Notes under the pieces: model-generated
What the model saw: the letters and a program-made list of their open reading frames with translations, nothing else
Told to the model about the DNA's origin: nothing
The model's database searches: none
Part shown: piece by piece, positions 23,032 to 32,374 of the stretch
Numbering within the stretch: the first letter of the stretch is position 1
How the letters are laid out: every line of letters begins with the position of its first letter
Translations under genes and position numbers: made by a program
Assembly (NCBI GenBank): GCA_965225715.1
Contig: CBDDBK010000004.1
Coordinates: 186,001-250,000 of the forward strand
Direction: 5' to 3'
Source: CBDDBK01 sp965225715
GTDB lineage: Bacteria > Bacteroidota > Bacteroidia > Cytophagales > Flammeovirgaceae
DNA length: 64,000 nt

Positions 23032-25002
23032 TCAATCAAAAAAGTACCATCTAAATCCAATATTAAAAGCTCTACTTTGTCCTACATGGTCTAAAGTCGC
23101 GAAATAACCTTCTCGGAATAACCCTTCTAATAAATTAGTCATTTTGAAGAAAAGAGATGTTTTTTTCAAACCTAATACAACAAAAAATTCGCTCTGAATG
23201 TAATTGCCTACAGCACTGATATTTTGAAGATTAAATTGTTGAATAGCAGGGTAATAACTATCTGAAAAATAACTACTATTCCAATGAAAATCAAAACCTA
23301 AGTCTAACTTAATTGTATTTTTAAAAGTATTATAATAAGCAACAGAGTAATTAGCAAAATAGAGAGGCTGTCTTACAATATCATCTCGATTTTGATAGGT
23401 ATATCTATAGTTAAATGTTTGTTTAAAATGTTTACTTTTAAACGATACATTAATACCTAATTGTCCGATTTCTATAGGAATAGTATCTTCTGATTGACTA
23501 ATTGTTCTTGTTTGATCCCAAAAAACCAGACTTTTAATGCGTTTATAACTTGCGAAAGGTTCTATAGTGAAATTTTTGAATAGCTTAAATGATGAACGGA
23601 TATTAATTTCGTCAGCTGTAGTATTACGTAGACTATCTCTATTATCCCAAGCAAAGAAATTACTCCTATAAATTGATTGTTGGAGCGTAGGTTGAAATTT
23701 TATTGTTTTGGCTTGTATAGAAAAAAAAGGCAGTTTTAATTCTATATCTAAGGCATATTGATCCTTATCGATAAAATCACCTTTGATTTTTAAACTATTT
23801 TTATTTAATTTATAACCAAGTATTGCGTTATAAAATAGTTGATTTTCTATCGTAAAAGTTGAGTCTACATTTAACCCGACACTATCAGGGTCTAAAAAAG
23901 TAGTTTGGTAAGTATAATTATTAAGTTTTGCTGAGAGACTATAAAACAAATTTTTGATTTTACCTTTGATACCAAACGTATTGCTAATAGTTCTAAATCT
24001 TACTGTATCGGAAAAAGTTACATTGCTCGAATTAGCAAAAAGACTATCATAAAAATCTGGGTGATTATTATAATCTTCGTCTAAATAAACAAAACGTTCT
24101 GAAGTAAGTTTCCCGCGATGAAAAATAGCAAAAGTACTATCTTTAAATTGATATTGATGGTAAAGGTAAAGCCAATTTTTTCTTTTACGACTCGTTATAT
24201 TTTCGACTCTATTGTCTAAAGTTCTATAGTTTATATTGAAAAATAAATCTCTATTGTTTGGGTCTAATTCATCATCTGAATTTAGTCCACCAGTTTCTAA
24301 TAACCTCAGATTGGAAAAATTACTGTTGAATAAAAGCGCATATTTTTTCTTTTTAGATGTATGACTTACCTTGAAAAGGTATCTTTCAAGAATAGCCGCT
24401 CGGTCTGTACTGATTACCTCATCTCCAAGCATGAGACGACTACTTAATCTGTCTATTTCAAAACCAACATTCCAGTTAGCGTTAATATTATAAGCAAATT
24501 CACCTGCTATTTCATCTCGCCTATCGGCTCCATTGGCATATTCAATTTTTGTAAAAGGTGAATATGTATCATAATATTTAATATCTTTCGGTTCATGAAG
24601 AAAATAGTGTAATCTATCAAGACCTAATTGTTGCCCTATTTTATTTGGAAGTTCATAAAAAATAGATGTAATAGGTGAACCAAAAGTACCTAAATGTTGA
24701 TAAAGATAATTATGACGAGAATTATAATCATAACGATAAAGAAAATTGGCTAAGGTATCAATAGGATTCCGTATGCTCTTGCTTTCAAAAATATGTTTTT
24801 CATTAAAAAAATAAGTTGTATTTGCCCCGTATACTTCTTCTGCATTTTCTTCTACAAACTTTGACTTTTTATCCGTTAAATTTTGAGACTGATTTTCAGA
24901 CTGATTTATATTTGGCAGATTTTGAGCTAGCAGACCTGTAGATAAGTTTCCAAAAATTAAAAATGGAAAAACGAAGAGAAAAAATAGAAAATATATTTTC
25001 AT
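23032..25002 (-). CDS. Putative outer-membrane porin (porin_10 family)
   Basis: A 656-residue protein with a signal peptide (residues 1-26, ending GLLAQ), a Gln/Asn-rich linker, and a long body of alternating amphipathic strands rich in Tyr, Phe and Asn. It ends in FNIGFRWYFFD, with aromatic residues at the last strand as expected of a beta barrel. Overall layout and the phrases DYNSRHNYLYQHLGTFG and PLYFANYSVAYY match the putative porin family of Bacteroidota (PF14121). The substrate is unknown. Confidence 0.82.
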   Translation of the reverse strand: MKIYFLFFLFVFPFLIFGNLSTGLLAQNLPNINQSENQSQNLTDKKSKFVEENAEEVYGANTTYFFNEKHIFESKSIRNPIDTLANFLYRYDYNSRHNYLYQHLGTFGSPITSIFYELPNKIGQQLGLDRLHYFLHEPKDIKYYDTYSPFTKIEYANGADRRDEIAGEFAYNINANWNVGFEIDRLSSRLMLGDEVISTDRAAILERYLFKVSHTSKKKKYALLFNSNFSNLRLLETGGLNSDDELDPNNRDLFFNINYRTLDNRVENITSRKRKNWLYLYHQYQFKDSTFAIFHRGKLTSERFVYLDEDYNNHPDFYDSLFANSSNVTFSDTVRFRTISNTFGIKGKIKNLFYSLSAKLNNYTYQTTFLDPDSVGLNVDSTFTIENQLFYNAILGYKLNKNSLKIKGDFIDKDQYALDIELKLPFFSIQAKTIKFQPTLQQSIYRSNFFAWDNRDSLRNTTADEINIRSSFKLFKNFTIEPFASYKRIKSLVFWDQTRTISQSEDTIPIEIGQLGINVSFKSKHFKQTFNYRYTYQNRDDIVRQPLYFANYSVAYYNTFKNTIKLDLGFDFHWNSSYFSDSYYPAIQQFNLQNISAVGNYIQSEFFVVLGLKKTSLFFKMTNLLEGLFREGYFATLDHVGQSRAFNIGFRWYFFD

Positions 25003-25163
25003 ATTAAAATTGAATATACCTTTTGAATTATATAATTTTGAAAACTAAACAAGTTATAAATAATTAGTTGCTTTTGCCATTTGCTTTCAATCTATATATT
25101 TTATAGCTATAAAAATAAAATAATTATCTGATTATCAAGTTTTTTAATATTTTAAATATCTTA

Positions 25164-25171
25164 TAGTTTTG
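25164..25171 (+). promoter_or_regulatory. Candidate -7 box of pheA
   Basis: TAGTTTTG fits the Bacteroidota -7 consensus TAnnTTTG and lies 47 bp before the pheA ATG. No good TTTG box is visible at the -33 position, so the call is tentative. Confidence 0.45.
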
Positions 25172-25218
25172 TACAAATTTAGTCTTTTTGCTTGTACTTT
25201 TTTTATACATAGGTTTTA

Positions 25219-26295
25219 ATGGAAGATAAAATAAACGATATACGACAAAAAATAGACGAAATAGATGATAATATCTTAGGTCTTTTAGTAAAGCGTATTA
25301 ATTTAGCTAAAACAATAGGCAACATAAAAAATAAAACAGGAAGTTCTATTTATCGTCCTGAAAGAGAACAAAGTATTATCCAGCGTTTATCGAAAGGAGA
25401 TACGGGGTTGCTAAATGCGGATTCCATTAGAAATATATTTTTAGAAATATTTTCGGTTAGTAGAAGCATAGAATCTTCTGATAGAGTTGGTTATCTTGGT
25501 CCGGAAGGTAGTTTTACACATCAAGCAGCTAAAGAACATCTTGGAGGCACAGGTATTTTTGTGCCAATTAAAAATATTAATTCCATTTTTAAAGCTGTCG
25601 AAGAAAAACATATTAGATTTGGTGTTATACCCATAGAAAATAATCAAGAAGGTACTGTTAATGAATCGCTTAAAAACTTATATAGATCAAATGTAAAAAT
25701 TATAGGTGAAGTAATTATACCGATTGATATGGTTTTAGCTTCGCAACAAGAAAGTATTAATAAGCTAACAAAAATTTATTCAAAAGATATTGCTTTTCGT
25801 CAATGTCAGAATTTTTTTATAGATTTTTTTATAGAGCATATTCCTAAAGTTGCAGTTACTTCTACTTCGAATGCTGCTAATCTAAGTTTAAACGATGTCA
25901 ATTCTGCAGCTATATGCTCTAAAATATCTGCTCAACTTTTAAATTTGCCTATTCTTTTTGAAAATATCCAAGATTCAAAAATGAATCAGACTCGTTTTTT
26001 AATTATTACTCAAGATAATATATTAAACCCAAAAAGCGGAAATGATAAATCTACTATAGCAGTAACTTTACTAGAGAGTAAAAAATCTGGTACTTTAGCT
26101 ACTTTTCTGAATGATTTTAAAGAAAATAACATTAATATTATTAAATTAGAAAGTCAACCAAATAAAACCAATAATAATTTTTCTTATTGGTTTTTAATTG
26201 ATTTCGAAGGACATTTTGAAGATGAGCAATTTCAAAAAATATATGCCAAATACAAAGACAGTATTAAATTTTTAGGTAGTTACTTAAAAAGCTAA
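25219..26295 (+). CDS. pheA: Bifunctional chorismate mutase / prephenate dehydratase (P-protein)
   Basis: Makes phenylpyruvate from chorismate for phenylalanine synthesis. Residues 1-85 are an AroQ-class chorismate mutase (IRQKIDEIDDNILGLLVKR). Residues about 90-270 are the dehydratase (GYLGPEGSFTHQAA, VIPIENNQEGTVNESL, and the catalytic TRFLII). The ACT regulatory domain follows (GTLATFLNDFKENNINI, then KLESQP), so feedback inhibition by phenylalanine is expected. Length 358 is normal. It is not clustered with other aromatic genes. Confidence 0.97.
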   Translation: MEDKINDIRQKIDEIDDNILGLLVKRINLAKTIGNIKNKTGSSIYRPEREQSIIQRLSKGDTGLLNADSIRNIFLEIFSVSRSIESSDRVGYLGPEGSFTHQAAKEHLGGTGIFVPIKNINSIFKAVEEKHIRFGVIPIENNQEGTVNESLKNLYRSNVKIIGEVIIPIDMVLASQQESINKLTKIYSKDIAFRQCQNFFIDFFIEHIPKVAVTSTSNAANLSLNDVNSAAICSKISAQLLNLPILFENIQDSKMNQTRFLIITQDNILNPKSGNDKSTIAVTLLESKKSGTLATFLNDFKENNINIIKLESQPNKTNNNFSYWFLIDFEGHFEDEQFQKIYAKYKDSIKFLGSYLKS

Positions 26296-26463
26296 TTTTA
26301 AACTTTTACTATTCAGACTTTATGTGATTTTTTTGCACAAGGGTAAAATGTTTAAAACATAAATTATTGAAAATAAAATAATAACTAAAATTATTATAAG
26401 ATTTTATAATATAGAGTTCGATTGCAGTAATTTATAAATATTTCTAATTTAAACTATAATAGT

Positions 26464-26769
26464 ATGGAAGATAATATAGAAAAATTTGTCAAAGATACCA
26501 TGAAAAATTTTGTAGAGGTAGTAGCTAAAAATAAAGCTGAAAATACCTTTGACGAATTTACTAATGCGTTTAAAAAATTTGGAGAACGCTTTGGAGGATT
26601 TGGTAATACTGATGATAAAGAAGAAGTAAGTGATAAAGAAGAGAAGGATTTAGCCAAAGAAATAGCCATTCAAAAAGAACATATTAAATTACTTCAAACT
26701 ATAATAAAAGATAAAGAAGACATTATTAACTTGCTTAGGAAACAACTTGAAAAGCTAAAAAAGGAGTAG
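26464..26769 (+). CDS. Small hypothetical protein with C-terminal coiled coil
   Basis: A 101-residue, highly charged, soluble protein. Residues 1-45 are predicted helix (FVKDTMKNFVEVVAKN), followed by a Gly/Phe-rich turn (FGERFGGFGN), an acidic stretch, and a C-terminal helix with heptad-like Ile and Leu spacing (HIKLLQTIIKDKEDIINLL). I do not recognise the family. It stands 168 bp after pheA and is followed by a weak terminator. Confidence 0.6.
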   Translation: MEDNIEKFVKDTMKNFVEVVAKNKAENTFDEFTNAFKKFGERFGGFGNTDDKEEVSDKEEKDLAKEIAIQKEHIKLLQTIIKDKEDIINLLRKQLEKLKKE

Positions 26770-26779
26770 ATTTAGAGAG

Positions 26780-26802
26780 CCAAATTCATTTGGTATTTTT
26801 TT
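26780..26802 (+). terminator. Weak rho-independent terminator
   Basis: A 5-bp stem CCAAA / TTTGG (26780-26784, 26789-26793) is followed by TATTTTTTT. The stem is short, so strength is uncertain. Confidence 0.45.
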
Positions 26803-26860
26803 CATAAGAAAGCCCTGTATTTCTTGAGACAGTAAGCCAAGCCAGCTTCATTTTTTAAAA

Positions 26861-26932
26861 GGGATAGGAAAGAAATATCAATATTGGTATGCTGTACTCT
26901 AATCAAATTATCTTCCTATCCCTACTAATTTA
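26861..26932. repeat. Inverted repeat, 10-bp arms with long loop
   Basis: GGGATAGGAA (26861-26870) and TTCCTATCCC (26923-26932) are perfect complements separated by 52 bp. There is no T run. It lies between two convergent genes and could be a small mobile element or a structured 3' end. Confidence 0.45.
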
Positions 26933-26978
26933 GACAACGCTGAGTTATCAAAATTGAAACTTTAACCCTTATAATAAT

Positions 26979-29807
26979 TTAGTTAATATTATATTTAAAA
27001 CCAACCGAAAAAACTCTTCCCATACGGTAAGTTTGGAAATTATAAACCTCTCCTTTAAAAGTTTGGGTAAAAGCATATTCAGGGTTTAATAAATTATTAG
27101 CCCGTACTGTAAAACTTGCTCTGGGACTGATTTTTTGAACTATAGAAAAATTAAGATTTGGCCGAGCTTGTTCAAAAACATCAGGAGTGGCACCTCGAAT
27201 GACCAAAGCTAATCTTGGACCTTGTATATTAAAACTTAAATTAACCTTTGTTTTTTTAAAATTATCATAATAAATAGACGTATTAACAACAAAAGGTGAT
27301 TGCCCATAAAGTTGACGCGTTGGATTGGCATTAAGATCTAAAGCTAATATAGATTGAAATTCATCATCGGGAATACTAGCCTCTGATACTATCCACGAGC
27401 CATTAGCCGAAATAAATACATGTTCTAACCTATGCCATACATGTAATAAATTAGTTTTAATTTCTACTTCGGCACCATAGACTTTTGTTTTATCTAAATT
27501 TCTAAAATTAATTTCAGGATTTGCAGCGATAGGGTTATCAATTCTTTCAATGGCACCTTTAATATCTTTATAAAAAAGTGAAAAAGCCACTTTTTCTGAA
27601 CGAGAAAAGAAAAATTCCCAGCGTAAATCAAAATTAGTAGTTAAAGAACGCTGTAAGTTTGGATTACCAACTAAAATAAAATCTCCAACAAAATCAAAAG
27701 AAGCATAAGGGGCCAGTTCTCTAAAACTTGGTCTTGCTAAAGTTTGAGTATAAGAAAATCGAAGATTCATGTTATCCTTCAAACGATAAGTTAGGTTAAG
27801 AGTCGGCAAAATATCTGTTTTTCTGAGTTTTCCTGATTGGCTGTTTGGATCTAAACTTTGCAAGGTTATTTCTGTATTTTCTGCTCTAAGTCCGGCAAGT
27901 ATCTGCAGTCTCTCAACCAATAAAATATCACCCATAGCATAAAAAGCCGAAATAGTTTGATGGGCGTCATAATTATTTCTTGCTTCATAAGCATCTAAAA
28001 GATAGACACCTTCTAATGGATCTGTTCCTTGAGAACTGATAATATTTTCCGGACGAACATATTGAACAGGATCTCCACTAAAAGATCGAGTAGTACTGGC
28101 ATACCGGTATTGATCTTCCTGGAAATTTCTGGATTTATAAAGATAATTACCTCCAAATTTGAATTTAATATTTTTAGTGAGGTTATAGATAATATTTGCT
28201 TTAGTATGGAGATTATGTTCTCGCAAACTTCTCCAATATCGGGTAGGAATTTGACCTATTGAAGGTTCTATTGTATAAACTCTTTCACCCTCTTGATTAA
28301 TTCTAAAACCGTTGGTAAAAAAACGTAAGTCTGGTTCTTCTTGGTTAGACAGGGTATAACTTACCAGCCAGTTAGCTTTCCATTTTTGATTACCTGCTAA
28401 ACTATGTTCCCCTCTTAGTTGACCAGTGGAAATATTTCTAAAAATTTGGGATAAATTACGGGTTTGATAAAATAAATCTACATCATCTTCAGGTCTACTT
28501 CCTTCTTGGAAACGAGTTATGTTTTCGCTATTTCTATTATGAATAAGACTAAAAGAGATTTTATGGAAATTAGATAAACTAATAGAAGCGTTAAATAATG
28601 CTCCCCATAAAACATTATCTGTGCTTTTACTATCTTTTAATAAAAGTTGAGGAATTAGGCTGTTGGCTTCTTCGGTATTGCTGCCCAAAGTAAAACGTCC
28701 TGTTTCTCCATTTTCATAAAAATTATATCTCCTCTGATAGTTTAAATTAAAAATATATCCAAATGGCTTGTCTTTAATGCTAATATTATTTCCTACAGAA
28801 AAATTAAAATTATGATTTACAAAAGATTTTTGCCTATTAATATTTAAATAATTGTTAAAACTTTTTGTTAAATTACTCAAAACCTGACGGCTAGAGGGAT
28901 TGGCTAAAGCCTGTCCTAAATTAGGAATAGAAGCTGCTTGTTGTATTTCTTGAGGAATAGAACGCGTTTTATCATTAATAGCTAAAGCATCTAATCTTCC
29001 TCTATTATAAGATAGAAAGTGAGTATTTAAATTACTTTGAGGATTATAACTAATACTTATAGAAGACTTTAGGGTATAGCTATCCGGAAAATCTTTTAAT
29101 GTTAAATCAACATAACCTCCCGAAAAATTAGCAGGCAAATCTGGTGTATGATTTTTATAAACAATAATATTATCCAATAAACTTGATGGAAATAAATTAA
29201 TTTGAACAGCATTTTTATTGGGATCTAAACTAGGAATTTCGGCACCATTGAGTGTTACTTTATTATACCTATCTCCTAAACCTCTAACATAAATATATTT
29301 TCCCCCTTCTATTGAAACGCCAACAACCCGCCGTATAGCACCTGCAGCATTATTATCACCGTAAAGACTAAATTCTTCTGCAGAGATACCATCTAAAATA
29401 TTTGCTGAGCGTCTTTGTTTTAATAAAATACTAGAGGAATTATTTTGAAGTGCTTTAGAGCTAATAACCACTTCTTCCATTGTTTCAGATTCATCATTCA
29501 AATTAACTTTTAACATCGTTAATTTACCATCTTCTACAACCACATCTTCTATAATTTGATCTGTATATGAAATATAAGAAATTTTTAGCGTATATGCACC
29601 GGATTCTAAATTAGGTATCGTAAAATTCCCATCTATATTGCTTGAAGCACCTTTAACAGTACCTTTTATGATAACCGTTGCCCCAATCAATGCTTCTCCT
29701 GTTTGGTTATCAATAATTTGACCAGTTATACTTCCCATTTGTTTTCCTACACTCGAAAACCAAATAAAAGAACATATCAAAAAAGCTAATAAGACATTTT
29801 TTTTCAT
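26979..29807 (-). CDS. TonB-dependent outer-membrane receptor
   Basis: I place the start at the ATG at 29807, where MKKNVLLAFLICSFIWFSS forms a clean signal peptide; the open frame continues 38 codons further upstream without a likely start. After the signal comes a carboxypeptidase-regulatory-like beta domain (GSITGQIIDNQTGEALIGA), then a plug (LDGISAEEFS, RVVGVSIEGGKYIYVRGLGDRYNKV) and a 22-strand-type barrel with the TonB-dependent signature near RPSFRELAPYASFDF. It ends FSVGFKYNIN. The substrate is unknown; no siderophore or polysaccharide genes are adjacent. It is not a SusC homolog, as the long SusC extension is missing. Confidence 0.9.
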   Translation of the reverse strand: MKKNVLLAFLICSFIWFSSVGKQMGSITGQIIDNQTGEALIGATVIIKGTVKGASSNIDGNFTIPNLESGAYTLKISYISYTDQIIEDVVVEDGKLTMLKVNLNDESETMEEVVISSKALQNNSSSILLKQRRSANILDGISAEEFSLYGDNNAAGAIRRVVGVSIEGGKYIYVRGLGDRYNKVTLNGAEIPSLDPNKNAVQINLFPSSLLDNIIVYKNHTPDLPANFSGGYVDLTLKDFPDSYTLKSSISISYNPQSNLNTHFLSYNRGRLDALAINDKTRSIPQEIQQAASIPNLGQALANPSSRQVLSNLTKSFNNYLNINRQKSFVNHNFNFSVGNNISIKDKPFGYIFNLNYQRRYNFYENGETGRFTLGSNTEEANSLIPQLLLKDSKSTDNVLWGALFNASISLSNFHKISFSLIHNRNSENITRFQEGSRPEDDVDLFYQTRNLSQIFRNISTGQLRGEHSLAGNQKWKANWLVSYTLSNQEEPDLRFFTNGFRINQEGERVYTIEPSIGQIPTRYWRSLREHNLHTKANIIYNLTKNIKFKFGGNYLYKSRNFQEDQYRYASTTRSFSGDPVQYVRPENIISSQGTDPLEGVYLLDAYEARNNYDAHQTISAFYAMGDILLVERLQILAGLRAENTEITLQSLDPNSQSGKLRKTDILPTLNLTYRLKDNMNLRFSYTQTLARPSFRELAPYASFDFVGDFILVGNPNLQRSLTTNFDLRWEFFFSRSEKVAFSLFYKDIKGAIERIDNPIAANPEINFRNLDKTKVYGAEVEIKTNLLHVWHRLEHVFISANGSWIVSEASIPDDEFQSILALDLNANPTRQLYGQSPFVVNTSIYYDNFKKTKVNLSFNIQGPRLALVIRGATPDVFEQARPNLNFSIVQKISPRASFTVRANNLLNPEYAFTQTFKGEVYNFQTYRMGRVFSVGFKYNIN

Positions 29808-30299
29808 AAAACTAAATAGTAAAAAAGATATTAAAATTGTAAAATAGAACAATCTGTTTTTGCTAAGGTATAAAGTGTATGTTTTCATAAAATATTGATT
29901 AACTGTTATTTTAAGTTTCATGTTTTTCTTGACTACTATTGCCTTTCTTATTTAGAGGCAGCTATATTAAAGTTATAAAGCAGCGACTATTCTCTAATAA
30001 AAGACCTATAAATCTAAGTTTGATTAACAACTATTTGGTAATAAATTTCTTATGTTTATTATATAAATATTTGAAAACCATTATTTTGTATAAATAAAAA
30101 ATACTGCAAAGCTAAAATAAAGTTTTAATCTATCTATAGTTTGCTTATTTTTAATTATCTATAATTTATAAAATTCTTAAAACCAATTTTTTATATAAAT
30201 TTTATTTTGATTTAGGTCAAATTCCAATTGTATAGCCTTGCTATGAAATATAAATAGAGAATATTTTCTGATTATCAATGGTTTAAATATCTAAAAAAT
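29808..30299. other. Upstream region of the TonB receptor, gene-free
   Basis: AT-rich sequence between the divergent receptor gene and an IS1-family relic. TAGCTTTG on the minus strand (about 30108-30115) fits a -7 box but lies about 300 bp from the receptor start. The segment 30248-30285 (AGAGAATATTTTCT, then ATTATCAA) resembles 49252-49289 upstream of hisA. Confidence 0.4.
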
Positions 30300-30516
30300 C
30301 TTTAAACTGGCCTTGGCAGATTTTACATCGATAATTTTACTTATTGCATTTGTTTATACCATTTTTTATTATATCTTTCATCTTCGTATTTAGGAGACTT
30401 TAAGATTATTTCTACTGTCATTTTATTTTGACTTGGGTTAAATAAAAGGGAAAATACAACTCTAAATGTTTCAATATCAAAAGTATATTTTCAACTATAC
30501 TTTCTTCAACATCACC
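30300..30516 (-). pseudogene. Degraded IS1-family element, left end and insA relic
   Basis: On the minus strand the relic begins at 30516 with GGTGATGTTGAAGAAAGTAT, close to the classical IS1 terminal repeat. A leader similar to that of the 6559-6813 relic follows, and then an ATG at 30421-30419 giving MTVEIILKSPKY. After a frameshift and stop, the second half of the zinc ribbon is still readable at 30330-30304 as RCKICQGQF. No insB or right end is present. It lies in the upstream region of hisS, whose GTG start is 38 bp away. Confidence 0.65.
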
Positions 30517-30554
30517 ATAATTTATTTATATTTTACAATTAAGAATTATATATT

Positions 30555-31838
30555 GTGAGAAAATTACCGGCAAAAGGTACTAGAGACTTTTTACCAGAAC
30601 AGTTTTTATTCAGAAATCAAATCATCAATTTGATAACAAAAACATATCAACAAGCTGGTTTTCAACAAATAGAAACGCCTTGTATAGAAGATATTAATTT
30701 ATTGTGTAATAATCAAGGTGGCGAAAACGAGAAAATGGTTTTCAAGATTTTGAAACGAGGTGAAAAATTAAAACAAAACCTTCATAATCCTGACAATCTG
30801 GCAGATTTAGGCTTACGTTTTGATTTAACTTTACCTCTATGCCGTTTTTATGCCAATAACCAAAATGAACTTCCACAACCAGCTAAACTCATTCAAATTG
30901 GGCAAGTCTGGCGAGCAGAGCGTCCTCAACAGGGGCGTTTTAGACAGTTTTTACAATGCGATATAGATAGTATTGGTCTTGAGGCGCCTTTTGCCGAAAT
31001 TGATCTTATAAATACAACAGCTAAAGCTTTAAATAATTTAGGCTTACAAGATTTTACCATCCATATCAACGACCGAACTTTATTAAATATTCTCTTGCAA
31101 AGTTGTGGTTTCTTGCCCGATTTTTATATGGAAGTGCTTATTAGCCTTGATAAATTGGATAAAATTAATTGGAACGGTGTAGAAAAAGAACTTATCGAAA
31201 AGCAACAACCTGAAAAAGCAATTGAGCAATTGAAAAATATTATTTTTCAAGATAGTCAAGACTTTGATCAACTCTGTGAAATTTTAAAAAAGCTAAAGCC
31301 TGAAAATCTTCAAGCTATTGAAGAAATCCAAAATAACCTTAGTTTACTATTTAAAAGTTTTATCAATAAAACTCAAAATAAATTTAATCTTCTTTTCGAT
31401 CCAAGCCTAGTACGAGGTATGGGCTATTATACGGGCTTAATTTTTGAAATTAGAACTGCCAAAACAAAAACTTCTATTGCTGGAGGAGGTCGATATGATA
31501 AGTTAATTGGAACAATTTTAAAGAAAAAAGAAGATTATTTAGCGGTTGGATTTTCTATTGGTATAGAGCGCCTTATTCCACTTTTAGATATGGAAAGTCT
31601 TAAATTTAAAATTAAAAATAAAAAATTGGCCTTCCTTTTTGAACCTAGTAAAAATAGAGATATGGCTTTTCTCTTAGAACAAACCAATCAATTTAAAAAT
31701 AAATATGATACGGTTAATTTATTACCTTTAAAAAAGAAATTGAGCCGTCAAATTGATAGACTTGCTCAAGAACAATATACCCATTATCTTATTTTTACAA
31801 GTGAAAATAGCTTAGAACATATTAAAGTTATTAAATAA
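30555..31838 (+). CDS. hisS: Histidyl-tRNA synthetase
   Basis: Charges tRNA-His. Class II motifs are seen: AKGTRDFLPEQ at the start, RFDLTLPLCRFYA, the motif 2 region QIGQVWRAERPQQGRFRQFLQCDID, and RGMGYYTGLIFEI with AGGGRYDKLI. The C-terminal anticodon-binding domain is short, for a total of 427 residues. The start is GTG at 30555; no ATG lies nearby in frame. The promoter region is displaced by an IS1-family relic, so expression may run from sequence inside it. Confidence 0.97.
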   Translation: MRKLPAKGTRDFLPEQFLFRNQIINLITKTYQQAGFQQIETPCIEDINLLCNNQGGENEKMVFKILKRGEKLKQNLHNPDNLADLGLRFDLTLPLCRFYANNQNELPQPAKLIQIGQVWRAERPQQGRFRQFLQCDIDSIGLEAPFAEIDLINTTAKALNNLGLQDFTIHINDRTLLNILLQSCGFLPDFYMEVLISLDKLDKINWNGVEKELIEKQQPEKAIEQLKNIIFQDSQDFDQLCEILKKLKPENLQAIEEIQNNLSLLFKSFINKTQNKFNLLFDPSLVRGMGYYTGLIFEIRTAKTKTSIAGGGRYDKLIGTILKKKEDYLAVGFSIGIERLIPLLDMESLKFKIKNKKLAFLFEPSKNRDMAFLLEQTNQFKNKYDTVNLLPLKKKLSRQIDRLAQEQYTHYLIFTSENSLEHIKVIK

Positions 31839-31863
31839 TAGGTTCCTATTTAGATTAGACTCT

Positions 31864-32094
31864 TTAGAACAACTTCTCTATAGCATCAGCTAAAATCTTA
31901 TCTTTTTTGGTTATTTGCTTATTTTCTTCATGAGTGCTTAAATAAATAGTTACCTTATTGTAGCTATTAAACCAGTTGGGATGATGGTTCATTTTTTCAG
32001 ATAGCAAAGCAACTTTTGTTATAAACCCAAATGCTTCAGTAAAATCTTTAAATTCAAATACTTGAACCAGCTGATTATTCTCTTCTTTCCACAT
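31864..32094 (-). CDS. Pterin-4a-carbinolamine dehydratase (4a-hydroxytetrahydrobiopterin dehydratase)
   Basis: A 76-residue protein with the family signature EKMNHHPNWFNSYNKVTIYL followed by STHE. It dehydrates 4a-hydroxytetrahydropterin and is usually paired with an aromatic amino acid hydroxylase, which is not in the window. It is about 20 residues shorter than the usual form at the N-terminus, starting directly in the first helix. It is convergent with hisS (25 bp). Confidence 0.88.
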   Translation of the reverse strand: MWKEENNQLVQVFEFKDFTEAFGFITKVALLSEKMNHHPNWFNSYNKVTIYLSTHEENKQITKKDKILADAIEKLF

Positions 32095-32374
32095 GTTTAG
32101 AAATATTTAATGAAAAGTATAAAATGATTATGAAATAGAAACCTTCGTAAAAGTCTTAAAAAAAGTAAATAAAAAATATTTTGTAAAATGATAATTATTT
32201 TGTAATTTACTTCTAAGTACAGGATAAAACTTTTTATAAAACTTGCTTCTTTAATATTACATGTTTAATTATCAAATCATTTGGTTTTCCGGAAATGCTT
32301 AAAAAAATGATCATTTCTAAAATAAAAATAGATTTATATTGAGCTTGTTTATAAATTAATTTTTAACAGTAAGT

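Noticed and set aside
26861..26932. Inverted repeat as terminator between the small coiled-coil gene and the TonB receptor gene
   Set aside because: The 52-bp loop and lack of a T run on either strand do not fit an intrinsic terminator; it is listed only as a repeat.
29808..29921. Longer N-terminus of the TonB-dependent receptor
   Set aside because: The extra 38 residues put a second hydrophobic stretch before a perfect signal peptide that starts at 29807.
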